Origin: Schoenobius gigantellus
Lineage: Eukaryota > Arthropoda > Insecta > Lepidoptera > Crambidae
Assembly: GCA_963935595.1 (NCBI GenBank)
Contig: OZ012549.1
Span: forward strand, 17,285,318 to 17,349,317
Direction of reading: 5' to 3'
Length of the DNA stretch: 64,000 nt
The notes beneath the pieces were generated by a model. It was given only the letters and a program-made list of their open reading frames with translations. It did no database searches and had not been told where the DNA came from. Of the stretch, positions 21,201 to 30,610 are shown one piece after another (positions within the stretch are counted from its first letter, which is position 1; each line of letters starts with the position of its first letter). Made by a program: the position numbers and the translations under genes.

Positions 21201-22226
21201 TACATGATTAATGTTAATTTTTAAATGTAATAAAAAAAAATATGATCATATTTTTAATTTATTTCATACATTTTTGTGGCGAGATCCATTGAAACGATCC
21301 ATCCTTCCGCCTGCGTGAAAAATCTTTAGCAAACTTTAAAAGCGACTATAATAATAAGCGACCACTTAGATTATAATTTCAACGCCAAGCAACCAAAATC
21401 TATTGCGTTTTTCTGCGTGATGCGCGCACAAACAGACAGACAATAATAAAAACACATTTAAATACAGTACTATATTATTATATTATATATTAATTGTTTA
21501 ACCAAAATAAAACGAAAAAATGTTTTTGTTTAACATTTGAAAATGACGCCATACAGCTGACGGCTCAAAGCTAAATTCTTGTTAATGTGAACTTGGCCTA
21601 ACCATGATTTACAATTTACTGACGTCAGGAAGTCATGAAATTGTATCAAGAAATTGAGGTTCCATAACCTTACTTTTCTTAGAACTTATCAGATTGTTAA
21701 ATTATTATCTCCCGCACGATATTATATCATTAAATGATATAGTTTTTATGTAATGCAATACGAAAAATGTTCCTTACTCACTTTTTCGTCGAGCCAACAG
21801 CGTCAGTATATGGTTAATTTTTTCCACACACACCGAACACGCGTTAGAACATTAAATTTCACGAAAACTAATATGGCGGCAGTATGGCAATTTGTCTATG
21901 GTACATGCCAGTGCTGCCATATTCAATATTATAAAACTACGACGGCTCTTTTGAGAAACCAAACTGAAAATTCGCGTCAGTAAATGAGTGTCACGAAATG
22001 GTTCCATTGATTAGGACACGTAGTTTTACACGCTTTTTTATACTTATTTAACTATTATATTAACTAAAGAGCACGAATTAAATGAGTTCATTTATGTATA
22101 ATTTGCATAGTATGTTTAGGTCAGTAAAAAATAGCACATCCCCGGTAAGACAAATTTTTAAAAAGTTGATCATAGTTGAGGACATTAATCATGGTGAAAT
22201 ATGTACAACTTTTTTGGATATGACTC
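18233..22226 (-). mobile_element. Sola-like DNA transposon, apparently intact
   Basis: A 3994-bp element bounded by inverted repeats: GAGTCATATCCAAAAAAG at the left (18233-18250) and its exact reverse complement at the right (22209-22226). With one mismatch the match extends over the next six bases (ATGTAC/TTGTAC). The 4-bp sequence AGTA flanks both ends (18229-18232 and 22227-22230). It carries one long uninterrupted ORF on the minus strand. A 4-bp duplication together with a D/D/D-type transposase is the published hallmark of the Sola superfamily. The assignment to Sola rests on these traits, not on an alignment. Confidence 0.8.
18544..21174 (-). CDS. Sola-like transposase (876 aa)
   Basis: A single intact frame from ATG 21174 to TAA. 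The N-terminal 140 residues are strongly basic and coiled-coil-like (many K, E, R and Q), probably for DNA binding. The central part has Cys/His-rich segments (CLCMKH, CDCKSKICMYSSCEICKEKM). The likely catalytic acids are D near residue 493 in IIICDFSENY, D near 574 in FFSDGPSTQYR and D near 616 in HGKGPADGVGGAIKR. A second Cys cluster (CYCESINRGLCKCFH) follows near residue 700, then a charged tail. It would cut and join the element ends. No frameshift or stop was seen, so the copy may be young or active. An unrelated domesticated protein is less likely, given the TIRs and AGTA duplication. Confidence 0.78.
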   Translation of the reverse strand: MPLTGAERQKRYIERLKKENPEKYEEKRKKHLNKVKERQNKIANLTEKEKIIQRRKWCEANRKRKDKKQDSLQKQNEEKFKKRREIQAALYKRKLKKENEKLREKVTHLNRRIIAVQKKLYRCTKENQQLNKQINNQISDSKDVHLNEPIITKNETLDSSNVQALKTPGSTPFSKTNSFIDSLSSPIQNIDKNKIKKKIFELNVLSDSLKFQYKNANTNETKAKLKNIANNELTTKYRMKYNLSLKLGLKGRIRNRHRSRNINRILEQDIRNFFLRDDISRSTAGRSETRTLKKIKMQKRFLTDTLDNLYKIYKSEGGKASRTTFGRYRPFYVISPNVNDRNSCLCMKHTNLQLKADKLKALGVLTTNSLSQLVKEVACDCKSKICMYSSCEICKEKMPEINTEIHGEKEIRWHQWILKNHEYIKGKPGCPKTIVSKRYSKNEFTGSLKTLVKKFKEELHIFKRHYFNIGIQASAFKVCKEKIREDEIVIICDFSENYTCKMSEEIQSAHFGASKQQFTLHTGVIYLKGNSPISFCSISPSISHDPGAIWAHLKPIIEYAKERCPMARVIHFFSDGPSTQYRQKKNFYLFNKIIGESVFDYGTWSYFEAAHGKGPADGVGGAIKRKLDKLVAYKHDIPSAEAAHTLLKSQETEVKIFYISNEDITAIQNKIPDDMIPLPGTMKVHQIITKHCDGSILYRDVSCYCESINRGLCKCFHLKQHQLIRKEKTVAKKRSANIPENRNKSGKRKRNTDSTDTELDSDVTYAETSESEGNIISEDSSEDESKCTEVHNIKEKLKREQENKENMIVNGEITETEEKKKTILRNIKEIKRHDLHETNRNLITLRNKNIKILDSIELVTILDEKTGKFISKVKAK

Positions 22227-22230
22227 AGTA

Positions 22231-22780
22231 ACTATATCCCAACAGATTCCCCACTGTTGGCCAATGGATGCCAACATAAAATGCTACTAGAGTTCTCAAA
22301 AATATGGTAATATCTAATAAATTATCGTATAAAACAATAAAATTATCGTGCGATACCCTGTTATTATTTTATGTCGTATAGGACTTAAAACTATCGTATA
22401 TTTAGGATAATTATCGCATGGTTGGCAACGCTGCACTGAGTATACTACCATAGTGATTGATTATGGGGTAAGCCGAGTTAATCTATGGTTTTATTAATAT
22501 AAATTAGTATTAATCTAAGGTCGAACCCGTAAACTTAAAAGTTTGTAGCGAAGTACAAGTCTAATTATTTAAATAAAGTTTTACATAACGTCGTTTACAC
22601 GGCCGCCAAGCATGCTCTGAACGGCAAAGCAACGCAGTGTCACGCCGACCGAGATGTTTGTGCTCCATGTACACTCCGCGCCACTAACGCGCGGCTTGTA
22701 TGTATACGCTCACCGATTTTTTTGTAGGTACCAACCCTAACGCCCAGTTCAGCTTTATTTAGGTATAAATTTCAAAGACA
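22231..22780. other. Intergenic DNA with an old TTATCG-rich repeat
   Basis: 22315-22435 contains repeated TTATCG(T)(A/C) text and ends GTTGGCAACGCTGCAC. This is similar in style to 11030-11110 and to hAT MITE ends. A GC-richer stretch at 22575-22710 has no open frame. No gene was recognised. Confidence 0.4.
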
Positions 22781-23073
22781 CGCCTGAGTCGCGCTACTGT
22801 ATCGTTCTCTATATTGTGACATAGGCTACCTTTTATCCCGATTCCTTAAGTAGTTTCCGAGGGAAAATTGAAAATTGTTTACGAGCTAAGCGGCGGGCAG
22901 ACAGCTTTGAAATTTGGTATGCATGTCACCTATGCTATGGAAAAGGAGATGTACTTTATATTCCTTAATGATCTCTTAAATAGTTCCCGTGGGAAGATTA
23001 AAAATTGTTAACGAGCGAAGCTTTAGAGCCAATTCTGAAGTCCACGCCGACGAAGTCGCGGGCAGAAGCTAGT
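22781..23073 (+). mobile_element. Helitron-like 3' end
   Basis: It contains duplicated blocks (TTCCTTAAGTAGTTTCCGAG and TTCCTTAATG...TAGTTCCCGTGGGA). It ends CGACGAAGTCGCGGGCAGAA followed by GCTAGTA. The GC-rich palindromic end plus CTAGT fits the terminus described for 15141-15400. The 5' limit is uncertain. Confidence 0.55.
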
Positions 23074-23735
23074 ACTTTTAATAATATTTGCATAAATCAT
23101 ATTATGCATAATACTAAATTAATATTAGTGTAGACTATTACACATTATTGATACGTTTGGTTAAGTGGAAAAATACAATACTTCAAAAATCTATCGATAC
23201 AATAACCAAAAATGCACGACACAAAATGTTGAAAAAGTTTATCGAAAGTGCATACACATCACTATTTCGTTAAAAGACGTTGTCATGGCAACGGGTAAAA
23301 CCAATATACTCAACAATAAAATCTCACTGTTTTATAGCACAAAGTCAAGAAAATGTTCTGAAATATTATTTTGGTACTCTTTTAAACAGTTTTATAATAC
23401 ACTGCTGCATCGAAGACTGACTATTCACGAGTATACAAGCCGTTATACAAACCACGACTGCAACAAAACGGAAAAAGTACGTTTATCAAAAAAAAAACAA
23501 ATACAAATCCTAAGATTTGTTGCAGATTGCGTTACCGTGCGTTTGCACTGAGAAACATAAAACATGTAATGTTTTAAAACCGATTTACCAAGTTCCCAAG
23601 CGCACCTCGTGATAGTAAAAAGGTATTAATTATGGTATTTATCTGATTTCTCTTAAAATACTTGTACGAGATTATATACTGAATGTACGAGATATTTAAT
23701 GTCCGACAATTCCGGCATCTGGCAAAGTAGCAACC
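23074..23735. other. AT-rich intergenic DNA
   Basis: The plus-strand open frame at 23165-23551 (128 codons) has no domain and is rich in N, K and Y, as expected by chance. Nothing else was recognised. Confidence 0.35.
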
Positions 23736-24371
23736 CAGGGCTTCGTTCCAAAACATCACCCGGAGTGAGTAGGTGGTGGGGGGAGAGTGGCCGGTTAGGG
23801 TGGTCGGAGTGTTGGTTGTTTTAGAACGGCAAGAGTGTTGTCTGCTTTGTTTACATAACCAAATATACAAAAATAATAAAATATATAATTCATCGGCGCG
23901 TCCGTTCGCTTTAATGCATGGATTACATTCCTCTGTTTCATCTACGAAAATGCTAAAACCAACAGAATATGAATTCTGTTAAATCGCGGCCTAACCTAGC
24001 TTCAGCGGAAATGAAGGCCAATTTTACAATCGTGTCACTTACGATACCTATAGACTTTGGAATTTAAAATTAACTTATTGTCGACGTCACGAAGCGCATC
24101 CTCGCTCTCCGAGATGCACAAATTGTGTGTGAATATGAAATCTTTGTAATCGCAATCACACACAACTTTAAAATCCACACAATTTCCCGCCAAATCCAAT
24201 CGAGTGAAATTACACCTTGCTATATTGTGCGGGTGAGATTCTACTCGATCGAGTGCACTCCGTAGTGTTTTAGGACACGCCACTCCAACACTCTCGAGTG
24301 CACCCGAAATGTTTTAGGACATACTTCGGGTGACCGAGTGCACTCGGGTGATGTTTTGGAACGTAGCCCTG
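23736..24371. mobile_element. TIR transposon without transposase (about 636 bp)
   Basis: The left end CAGGGCTTCGTTCCAAAACA (23736-23755) and the reverse complement of the right end differ at one of the first 20 bases. They continue ATCACCCG on both sides. Subterminal copies of GTGTTTTAGGACA and CTCGAGTGCAC lie near the right end, typical of transposase-binding arrays. No matching duplication was found outside the ends, so the superfamily is open (a CAG start would suit hAT). Confidence 0.7.
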
Positions 24372-25025
24372 TTAGTATATCTCCATAACATGGACTTATG
24401 ATTATTAAGTCCATGCTCCATAATTGTTATTTAAAAAAAAAGTATCTCTCGGCGGCGATGTGATCATGGAATTATTACTCAAACAGGAATGAGCTCTTCA
24501 AAATATTGTTATTCAAATTTGGACTTTATTTGTATGTGAATAAAGACTAAACACTTGAAAGTGCAAAAGTGTGCCGAGAGAGATCGCAATAACTGTACCT
24601 TTTATCCCTTTCCCACAGTGTTGCTACTGTTGTATATTTTATAATTTAGTAGTTATGAAACAACTATTGGTAGATGAAGATTTTTTATTATTGTTTATTT
24701 TAATTACTTTTAACGCCCAAAATACCTAAATTGTTTTTTTTTGTAATAATTATAACATAAAATAAATTAAATTACTATGTTAGCCTACTATTAATAATTA
24801 TAACACTATGATTTTACGTCCAGGAAATATTCTAGTAGTAGTATTCAAAAAATGTTATATTGCAACAACGATTCTTTGTCAATGTCAGTAATTTTCGTTG
24901 TCATTGTAGTAGGGTACCTAACCTAAATTTTATCGCAATTTTTAACATTTTTTAATAAAAATAATTTATATTACTTATTTATTGCTATGCTTACACGATG
25001 CGATGTTAAGTTATTAGAAAAAAGG
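24372..25025. other. Intergenic DNA, mostly AT-rich
   Basis: It includes the left arm of the inverted pair listed at 24450-24610. The rest is AT-rich with no open frame of interest. Confidence 0.35.
24450..24610 (+). repeat. Inverted-repeat arm, partner at 28715-28806
   Basis: CATGGAATTATTACTCAAAC and GTGTGCCGAGAGAGAT-type text recur in reverse complement at 28715-28806 (GTTTGAGTAATAATTCCATG, CTCGGCACACTTTT, GATAAAAGGTACAG). The arms bracket the 3.1 kb MULE-like element. They may be the ends of an older element or two opposed copies of one repeat. Confidence 0.6.
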
Positions 25026-28000
25026 AATAGGGTAGTTGACTCATATCAAAATTTATTAAAATATTGTTTATTTCTAACAGTATTTGGCATAAGGTTCCAC
25101 AATATACCGATTTTAATAAATAACAATGAATGATTGCTGTAAAATTTTAATTTGAAAATGCTAGAAATAATCTTTTTTTATCTCACGCCGTAAACGCTTT
25201 GATATCCTGTGGTCAGGGCCGTGACGTCAATCATATAGTAAACAAAGAAATGTCAAATTTGATTCAACAACTCGTCGATTTGCACTATTCTTTCCTAAAA
25301 CTGGCAAAAAATCGTCCAAGTCTCCGTTATTATATTTGTAAATATCGTAAATTATTTGTATTAATAGCAAAATCAACCATTGATGTTGGATTTGTGAGAG
25401 CAGATAGTACAAATCTTCCGAAAATAGACATTGATGGTCAGGAGATTCTTTGTGTATCGCTCTAAACAATATAAGTACAGTTTCAATACTGTTATAATGA
25501 AGAACGGTTACAAGTGTACTTGTCAAGATTGTCACGCGGCAGAAGAGAGTTGCAAACATGCATTTTTGGTGTGGTTGCACCATCACAGTGAGGAGCTATT
25601 TTGTACAGCAGTTGAATGCTATTGGATAGAATTCTATCTCTCAAAAGTCAAATAAACACTAAAAATATTTACTTCAAGAGAAATGTTGAAAAGAAAACAT
25701 CAGGATCATGTGTCAAATACCAGTGTAGTACTGCAAGAATTTGTAAATGAACATAAAAAAAGAAAGATTGGCAGTTGTTCATTTGTCAAGCATGAAGAAA
25801 ATTACTGGGAGGAAAAATATATATACATTCACAGACACAGATTGTGACATATTTCTTAAAAAATAAAAGACCTCTTCAATGAAGAAAGAATAAAGTGCAT
25901 AGAAAACTAAACCACGAATCATCAATACAGAAGTGCTCTTTAGTTCGAACTTCGTTATAAACAATAATAGCTTCCATGTGCTATAAAGTCAGCCAGTGCA
26001 TAACACATGATGGTTCTTTTGTTGGGAAGATTTTTGGTGGGAAATCTTGCAGACACCTACGAGTATAATGAAATGTGGATAAAAGTTGAAAGATGAAGAT
26101 TTGGGTTGAAATTTGCAAAATGTGACCTCATTTCTGATTAATACCCTGTAATAGTCTATTCAACAAACGGTATCCATAAAATTAGATTAATACAAAATTG
26201 TCATGCTCTTTTACTGAAGATAATGTTAATTATCAAAGACGGAAAACTGTGAACAGTATGCTTAACTCAAGTATAGATGCAGATGTTTTGTGCTAAAGCA
26301 AACAAAACTTATATACTTTTGTGTTGCTAGCAGTATGTCATTTTGAAAACACTCAAAAGGTGACAATATTAGCTATAATAGGTATTTGTTCTAACAATCT
26401 GAATGTCAAAAAACTTATTGATCAAATAGTGTCATTTTGGAAACTATACTACATTTTTCCTAAATTATATGAAAGTATTACTTCATAATAAATCACTTTA
26501 CTATTATTTTGACTTTTATTACCTGCGACCTTAAGGCAATATATACAAATTAATAAATTTGATCTAACTCTATTCAACCTATTTGTACAACAAACCTATA
26601 AAATATTATAAATCTTTTAAGGTGTAACAGAAAAATAAAACATATGCATTTCAAATTAAAATATTTTGATTCAACTTAAACCTTTACAAGTCATTATTGT
26701 CAAATAAACATAGAACATTTTTTTTTGTGAAGAACATAATGACTAATGTAGTACAAAAATTTATTATGTCATCTTTAGATGTTAGTTATGTATAAAGTAA
26801 AGAAAAAAAATTCTTTATATTATTTATTTAATAAGAAGGGTCTTGTAAATTAAGAAGAGCACAGGCTGACAACACAGCAATCACATTTAATATATTTGTA
26901 TATGGCTTTAAAATGGATAACTTGCATATTCTTGCGTAAGCTGTTCTGAAATTTACCAGCCATGGTGGCCAGCAGGTTTAATCAGTGAAGATATAACATC
27001 TTTCAGTTTTACCAAACTGGACCTATTTACTTCTATGGTGCTTTGGTATATGAATACTTGAGTTATTTTGTTGACATAATGTTGTTCTAGTTTACGGGTC
27101 ACATTTTGATGTTGTGGCTGAGCATGCACTGCTTTGTATTATGTTGCACAACTTTTACTGCCTTATCAATCTCGTTGTCAAGAGGAGAACAGGTTAGTAC
27201 ACAATAGTTCTCATTAAGTAACCACTGAAAGCAACAAATTTTAATTTGGTACTCACTAAATTCAAGTAAAAGTTGTTTAGATAAATATATTCATTATGAA
27301 TCTTTGATATTTTTGTTTGTATTACATACTTTTTAATTAATATTCAATTACATCATTCTTCAATTGGACATAAGTACATATTCTTTTCTTTGAAATATTA
27401 TCTAGTGTCAGTGTATAACTTAGATTAAATCAAAAAGGCGTAAATGGTCAAGTTTTCTCTCAGTTTTCTGGTCAAGTTAAAATTTGGTTGGTCGGCTGCA
27501 GTCAGTTTTCATTCTAACTGAAAGATAAAAATTGAATTAATTTACATACAGATTTGATTTTATATACAACCTAAAAACTTCTATTTTGTTTAAGTTGAAA
27601 CTGAAGTACCTACACAGATTGAGTTATTCAGTTATAGTTCTTACATTAATGTGATTTTCGCAAAAATACATTTGAGTTTCAGTAGATAGTTACAGGATTT
27701 CTTTAAGCGAGTGTTAACCAAATATTTCGCATGTCTATATCACTGGGTACGTCTATTCCACAGATTTCCTGGAGTCTTTGAAGAGGTATTTCTAATATTC
27801 CTGTTCTATTGTCCCGTTCCATATACAGTTTTACTATATTTTGTGATATTTAATAGAAAGCATTGTTTTTGTGAGGTTATTTCGCCCCCGTGCTTTGTTT
27901 ACTATAAGACTGACGTCATTGCCACAGATAATGAACAGACTATCATGGCTGACCGTGTTTTCGGTCCAAAATTGAAAATCTTAATTTAAAATAGATTTTT

Positions 28001-28104
28001 TGCACTTTTTAGCCATCGAAAAAAATAATATTCATGTGCTATGGTCTAATACAACAATTATGAACATTTTAAGCCCTACTTTAAAAAAGGGTCAACTAGC
28101 CTAT
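25026..28104 (+). mobile_element. MULE-like element, copy 1 (decayed)
   Basis: The left end AATAGGGTAGTTGACTCATA matches the reverse complement of the right end (AATAGGCTAGTTGACCC, 28088-28104). A second inner match links GACGTCAATCATATAGTAAA (near 25223) with the inverse at 27898-27922. The ends are therefore about 200 bp long but degenerate. The interior holds a decayed ORF with a SWIM zinc finger. A 2.5 kb copy with the same stops lies at 61430-64000. Long TIRs plus SWIM suggest the Mutator (MULE) superfamily; this is inferred. Confidence 0.6.
25431..26260 (+). pseudogene. Decayed SWIM zinc-finger protein of the MULE-like element
   Basis: The best-preserved part (25431-25655) has the SWIM pattern C-x-C...C-x-H in KCTCQDCHAAEESCKH, followed by AVECYWIEFYLSKVK. 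Further coding traces appear downstream in other frames: LQEFVNEHKKRKI and YWEEKYIYIHRHR near 25735-25845. Near 26035-26260 there are GNLADTYEYNEMWIKVER, FGLKFAKCDLISD and YPVIVYSTNGIHKIRLIQNC, separated by in-frame stops. SWIM modules bind DNA or protein and occur in MULE transposases. The copy at 61839 onward shares the same stops, so the family spread after the ORF died or moves with outside help. Confidence 0.6.
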
Positions 28105-28264
28105 TGGCATTAACATTCTGTTCAAGATATTGGCGAAACCACAAAAGTTTTAAATATTGTTGAAACAGTTCGACTCACAGTGATGTGTTTTTAATTCTTT
28201 TCTTCTTAAAATATTACTCATTCTTTTACTAGGTATGTATTTAAATATCACAGAGAGATTTTAG

Positions 28265-28390
28265 TGTTGACTCATTTTTGACAAGTTGACATATTTGATT
28301 ATCTGTTATGTGGCAGTGGGTTCAACATAATATACCGATTGGAAAGACCCATCTATTGAAAGACAATCATTGACATTCATTATTTTTTAA
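28265..28390 (+). repeat. Diverged second copy of the MULE-like left end
   Basis: GTTGACTCAT...GGTTCAACATAATATACCGA...ATCATTGACATTCATT follows the same order as 25038-25130 (GTTGACTCATATC, GGTTCCACAATATACCGATT, CAATGAATGATT) in the same orientation, with many differences. It looks like a fragment of an older family member. Confidence 0.4.
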
Positions 28391-28714
28391 ATAATTATTA
28401 AGTATGTTAATAAAACCTATCTTGTATTGAAAAGCAGAATAAATTTTTTTTTGCGCAACCCATTTTGAAATAATAGAATATAATATTTCTTTGTTGTACA
28501 ACACCAACCAGTTTAAAGTCAACGTATAAATAATACACTTAACACTAATTGTACAAAGGGCGACCTTGCGCTAAAAGCGATCTCTTCCTCAACAATCGTG
28601 ATTATTAAGCTAAGCATATTATGATTTTCAAAAGCATCTTTCAGCAGGCCTATGGTTGAATGTTAGTTTAAAAAAAATCCCGATTTTGTAGAATTTGTGG
28701 TCACAAACTTACGA

Positions 28715-28806
28715 AAGAGATAAAAGGTACAGATATTTATCCCTCGCTCGGCACACTTTTCTAAGCAAGAGCTCAATCCTGTTTGAGTAATAATTCCATG
28801 GATGTG
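28715..28806 (-). repeat. Inverted-repeat arm, partner at 24450-24610
   Basis: See 24450-24610. The shared blocks are GATAAAAGGTACAG, CTCGGCACACTTTT and GTTTGAGTAATAATTCCATG in inverse orientation. Confidence 0.6.
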
Positions 28807-29275
28807 ATTCATTCTCTCAGAACAATCTTAGTTTATTCTTCTGAGTTCATTCTCTATTCCACAGATGAGAAAGTAATTCTACAACTCTATTATTCCACAA
28901 ATTATATTACCTCTATTCTCTCTCTAATCTGTGATTGATATTCTTTTCTTTTTGGTGTTGATTGTTCTGTGATTGATTTGATTTTGATTTGATTGTAAAT
29001 TGTAAATCCAAAAGGTAAATCATATAATCCTTTCAAAATTTTTCGTAATTTTTGTTACGTATCTATCTTTCACTTGCCGCTGGCATAATTAATTAACAAA
29101 TTGCCATAAAAGGGGATCAAAAAAAAATCCAAAAGGGAAACGCCACCAAGCAAAAGGAAGAAGATTGTTATTTGTTATATTTCGTGGAATTTTGAGGATT
29201 TCTAACGTCGTGATGAACTACTAGTATAAGTTGTGACTATTACATATTGTTTGATTTATTTACAAAGTTTTCATT
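28807..29275 (+). promoter_or_regulatory. Upstream/5' UTR region of INTS12
   Basis: Directly precedes the INTS12 ATG at 29276. It holds CT-rich repeats (TCATTCTC, ATTCTCT) at 28808-28925 and a TGATTTGATTTTGATTTGATT stretch near 28970. A purine-rich segment lies at 29112-29165. No TATA box or initiator can be assigned; the promoter is presumed to be here. Confidence 0.4.
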
Positions 29276-30090
29276 ATGTCTTCAATTGATTTTGACCCGT
29301 CTATAAAACTTTGTCTCAAATTCTTACATTCGAGTGCCCAAGATTCTACAGAACAGCTGAGGTTAACTCTTGATGATGTGATAAGACAAACATATGGAAA
29401 TTCAAAAACACTAGGTAATATTTTGCCGAAGAAGTATTTGAACGAGGAAAAGATGTGTTCTCCAAGATCGAAGCATAAGAGTGAGAGAGCGTCTAGCACT
29501 AAAACTGTTCCTATTTCACAACCAAGTCCACAGCAAATTCAGATTCCGGAAAGAGAAAATGATGATGGTTCTGTTATGGACGGTGAACTAGCTTTTGACT
29601 TATTAGAGGAAGATTTGACATGTGCAGTGTGCAGACAAATTGCAGTGCAGGCAGGCAATCGTCTAGTAGAGTGTGATGCTTGTCATGCTTTATATCATCA
29701 GGTACATTATGGAGCTGAAATTTTAATTATCAAATATTTTAATAAGAAAATTTTCTTATAGTATTAATAATTATTGAATATTCTTTACAGGACTGCCACA
29801 AACCAGTAATAAGTGATAGTGACATGAGCACTGGATGGCAATGTGCATCGTGTCTATCTGCACAAGGCTTTGCCACTGGCTTTACAAGTAAAGTTTCCTC
29901 AACTTCCAAGTCTCCCTCACATTTGTCAGGATCTACAACTCCAGTAAAAATTTCTTCAAGCAGTTCTTCTTCGCCATCTCCTTCCAAAGCTGTGACACCC
30001 AACATTAACATAATTTCAGCTGATAAACGTCTACAAATAATGAAAAAAAAAGCTGCTAAACAGCATGAAAGAAAGAAGAGCTCTAAATAG
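29276..30090 (+). CDS. INTS12: Integrator complex subunit 12 (two coding exons)
   Basis: Exon 1 is 29276-29701, the intron 29702-29790 (89 bp, CAG|GTACAT ... TTTACAG|GAC) and exon 2 29791-30090, giving 241 residues. The start MSSIDFDPSIKLCLKFLHSS and the early IRQTYG stretch match INTS12 as I know it. The PHD finger has C116, C119, C133, C136, H141, C144, C160 and C163, a full C4HC3 set split by the intron after residue 142. A Ser/Thr/Pro-rich region and a lysine-rich end (KKKAAKQHERKKSSK) follow. INTS12 belongs to the nuclear Integrator complex, which cleaves snRNA and other RNA polymerase II transcripts. The protein is shorter than the vertebrate form (about 460 aa). A likely poly(A) signal, AATAAA, lies near 30158. 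Confidence 0.93.
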
Positions 30091-30399
30091 ATAGTTTATT
30101 TAAACTATATAGATAAATGGCAGTGGCAGAGACATTTAAAATGAATAATATGATAAAAAATAAAAGTGCTTGATTAAAGATATAGCTTTCCCCATGATAG
30201 CTATAAACTAACTTTAGTGAGTCGCATCTCAATATGTCACATTGAAAGTTCCTTCAAAGTATGAGCATATGTGGGTTTAATTTGTTTACTATCAATTTAC
30301 TATCCTTATAATATTTATGAATTTTTGGGTTTTTTGAAGTTCGTTTTATTTTTTGTAAAAAATTTTTTTTCAATCTTAGTAAATTTAGTACTGACATGT
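30091..30399 (+). other. INTS12 3' UTR and flank
   Basis: AT-rich sequence after the INTS12 stop. ATAAAAAATAAAAGTGCTTG near 30150-30170 probably holds the polyadenylation signal. No other feature was seen. Confidence 0.5.
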
Positions 30400-30610
30400 G
30401 TATTAGAATTTTAGACAAGGCAAACACCAGAATAACTAAAAAAATAAAGTGTCTATCGATCTAAGCAGTATCTACCAGAAATCTTCCATCATCAGCTCAG
30501 TAACATGATATGATGACTACTAGATGTTTGACATGCCTATGAAATTTAAGGGTTTCCAATGAATTCCCTGGGATCCCATCATCAGATCGACTTGGTGACT
30601 GGAGAAGAGA
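30400..30610 (+). repeat. Lepidopteran dispersed repeat ('CATCATCAGCTCAGTAACATGAT')
   Basis: CATCATCAGCTCAGTAACAT and TGCCTATGAAATTTAAGGGT recur at 47019-47175, and in reverse near 44555-44615 (GGATCCCATCATCAGATC). These are copies of one family that also carries the 'ACCGACTTCAAAAA' text of the 44.4-47.6 kb region. Confidence 0.65.

Noticed and set aside
23165..23551. Plus-strand open frame of 128 codons
   Set aside because: Composition (N, K, Y, T) as expected from AT-rich noncoding DNA; no motif, no splice context.
25227..25586. Minus-strand open frame of 119 codons
   Set aside because: Antisense to the SWIM-bearing strand; it recurs at 61629-61985 only because the repeat is duplicated. 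No domain.
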